Below are positions 8,128-9,109 of a stretch of DNA of 9,109 nt, in pieces (position 1 is the first letter of the stretch; the number at the start of each line of letters is the position of its first letter). The stretch covers positions 1 to 9,109 of the forward strand of contig DURF01000109.1 of the NCBI GenBank assembly GCA_012837395.1, given 5' to 3'. The translations under genes were made by a program, and so were the position numbers. Under the pieces are notes generated by a model. It ran no database searches, was not told the DNA's origin, and saw only the letters and a list, made by a program, of their open reading frames with translations. This DNA comes from Acholeplasma sp. (GTDB lineage Bacteria > Bacillota_I > Bacilli_A > Acholeplasmatales > Acholeplasmataceae).

Positions 8128-8727
8128 ATGGTGCCATATAAAGAATTGAAAGGATGGAATCACATTGTTTATACTATCTTAAAAAATCATTTTAATAAAG
8201 GTGAGTTTAAACTCCAAGAACTATATGAATTTGAACCACACTTTAAAGTTTTATATCCAGATAATTATCATATAAAGGATAAACTAAGACAAACCGTACA
8301 AAATCTTAGAGATAAGGGATTGTTAGAGTTTGTTTCAAAGGGTGTATATAACTTACTTCCAACTGATGAAATAGAAACAACAGATCCAACAAATCAACAA
8401 GAATTAGTTTATTTATTATCAAATGAATCAATTCCAGGTTGGGTTAAAATAGGTAGAACTAATCAAGTCGATAGAAGACTTAAAGAGTTATATAATACAT
8501 CAGTTCCATTACCTTTCAAACTGGAAGATGCAATACAAACTAAATCACTTAGAGAATCAAGTGAGTTAGAGAAAAGCATTCATAGCATTATTGATACTAT
8601 AAACCCTAATTTGCGAAGAAATACAGAAGCAAATAGAAGAGAGTTTTTTAAACTAACAACAGATCAAGGGAAAGAAGTATTTAATTTAGTATCGAAAATT
8701 ATGAACATTAGTGAATTGAACAGATAA
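8128..8727 (+). CDS. Winged-helix (DpnI C-terminal/Dam-replacing-like) plus GIY-YIG nuclease fusion
   Basis: This 199-residue protein has two recognisable parts. Residues about 12-77 (VYTILKNHFNKGEFKLQELY, then PDNYHIKDKLRQTVQNLRDK and GLLEFVSKGVYNL) resemble the winged helix of Dam-replacing proteins and of the C-terminus of DpnI, where it reads methylated DNA. Residues about 92-175 resemble a T5orf172-type GIY-YIG nuclease: ELVYLLSN (Tyr95), GWVKIGRT (Lys107, Gly109), DRRLKEL (Arg116/117), ELEKSIH (Glu148, His152) and a closing REFF (Glu172). Key positions seem intact, so nuclease activity is plausible. A short acidic/Thr-rich linker (79-91) joins them. I infer a small restriction or modification-sensing nuclease; no methyltransferase is in the window. 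ATG 8128 has GGAGG at 8117-8121, six bases away. No clear terminator follows. A non-restriction DNA-repair or regulatory role is possible. Confidence 0.82.
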   Translation: MVPYKELKGWNHIVYTILKNHFNKGEFKLQELYEFEPHFKVLYPDNYHIKDKLRQTVQNLRDKGLLEFVSKGVYNLLPTDEIETTDPTNQQELVYLLSNESIPGWVKIGRTNQVDRRLKELYNTSVPLPFKLEDAIQTKSLRESSELEKSIHSIIDTINPNLRRNTEANRREFFKLTTDQGKEVFNLVSKIMNISELNR

Positions 8728-8734
8728 GAAAAAG

Positions 8735-8763
8735 TTTAAAAAAGGCAACAAATCTGCTATACT
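8735..8763 (+). promoter_or_regulatory. Promoter for the Nudix gene (extended -10)
   Basis: TTTAAA (8735-8740, four of six to TTGACA) is followed after exactly 17 bases by TATACT (8758-8763), preceded by TGC, giving an extended -10. Transcription would start near 8770. A second TATAAT at 8767-8772 lacks a good -35 element. It lies in the 77-bp gap after the GIY-YIG gene. Confidence 0.65.
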
Positions 8764-8804
8764 ATATATAATGAAAATACAAAATTTAAGGACTCGTGAT
8801 ATTG

Positions 8805-9109
8805 ATGAAAAAACATATTGAAGTAGTAGCGGCAGTAATTACAAAAGGTGATAAAATCTTTTGTGCTCAAAGAAAAGATAGTGGAGAACTTGCAAGAAAG
8901 TGGGAGTTTCCAGGTGGTAAAGTTGAACCAGGTGAAACTTTACAACAATCTTTAAAAAGAGAATTAAAAGAAGAACTAAAAATTGATGCAGAAGTTAAAG
9001 ATTTTATTATGACTGTTAATCATGAATATGAAACATTTAAACTAACACTACATGCTTTCTTATGTAAAACAGATAACAATTCATTTATTTTAACCGAACA
9101 TTTGGATAG
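8805..9109 (+). CDS. MutT-like Nudix hydrolase, 3' truncated by the window edge
   Basis: 101 codons are visible of a probable ~130. The N-terminus KKHIEVVAAVI and the segment AQRKDSGELARKWEFPGGK are typical of MutT-type enzymes that hydrolyse damaged or unwanted nucleoside triphosphates (8-oxo-dGTP or CTP pyrophosphohydrolase-like). The Nudix box runs from Gly38: G-x5-E44-x7-R52-E53-L-x-E56-E57, with the metal-binding glutamates intact. Lys59 stands where the consensus has Gly, a substitution I believe is tolerated in relatives. Exact substrate cannot be told. ATG 8805 is chosen; AAGGA (8788-8792) is 12 bases away, so the in-frame TTG at 8802 or GTG at 8796 are possible alternatives. It has its own promoter, so it is probably independent of the nuclease cassette. 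Confidence 0.9.
   Translation, partial: MKKHIEVVAAVITKGDKIFCAQRKDSGELARKWEFPGGKVEPGETLQQSLKRELKEELKIDAEVKDFIMTVNHEYETFKLTLHAFLCKTDNNSFILTEHLD

Noticed and set aside
8917..8943. 8-bp inverted repeat GTAAAGTT/AACTTTAC
   Set aside because: It falls in the conserved Nudix box coding sequence with an 11-base loop and is expected by chance in AT-rich DNA.
1..9109. CRISPR array, tRNA/rRNA genes, insertion sequences or attachment repeats
   Set aside because: I saw no regularly spaced repeats, no cloverleaf-like sequences, no transposase and no flanking direct repeats; nearly all bases are accounted for by plus-strand genes with gaps under 80 nt.

Overview
This window comes from a low-GC, AT-rich bacterium and is read entirely on the plus strand. 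Standard-code reading frames, abundant AAA/GAA/TTA codons, strong GGAGG-type ribosome binding sites and several GTG starts suggest a Firmicute or Mollicutes-like lineage. An Acholeplasma/Izemoplasma-type organism is my best guess, from general style only. All Trp codons I checked are TGG, and none of the ten visible stop codons is TGA (7 TAA, 3 TAG). The organism therefore does not appear to use the TGA=Trp code of mycoplasmas.

Region 1 (1-7858) is a rotary V/A-type ATPase operon in the order I-K-E-C-F-A-B-D, the arrangement of the Enterococcus hirae ntp operon. Subunit I is cut by the left edge. The genes are nearly gapless: C and F overlap by 11 nt, A and B overlap by 1 nt in TAATG, and other gaps are 2-17 nt. 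A and B form the catalytic head, D and F the central rotor shaft, C couples the shaft to the K membrane ring, I is the membrane stator with the two essential arginines, and E is the peripheral stalk. The stalk partner G/H is not in the window and is expected just upstream of I, as in E. hirae. The K ring subunit keeps four of five Na+ ligands known from E. hirae NtpK, but Asn replaces the Gln. A rho-independent terminator follows D.

Region 2 (7888-8727) is a two-gene cassette. The first gene encodes a 73-residue protein that resembles small HTH-like proteins. The second encodes a 199-residue protein that joins a winged-helix domain resembling the DpnI C-terminal/Dam-replacing domain to a GIY-YIG (T5orf172-like) nuclease domain. 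This is the most interesting part of the window: it looks like a compact, possibly modification-dependent restriction cassette with no methyltransferase beside it in the window.

Region 3 (8728-9109) holds a good extended -10 promoter and the first 101 codons of a MutT-like Nudix hydrolase that runs off the right edge.
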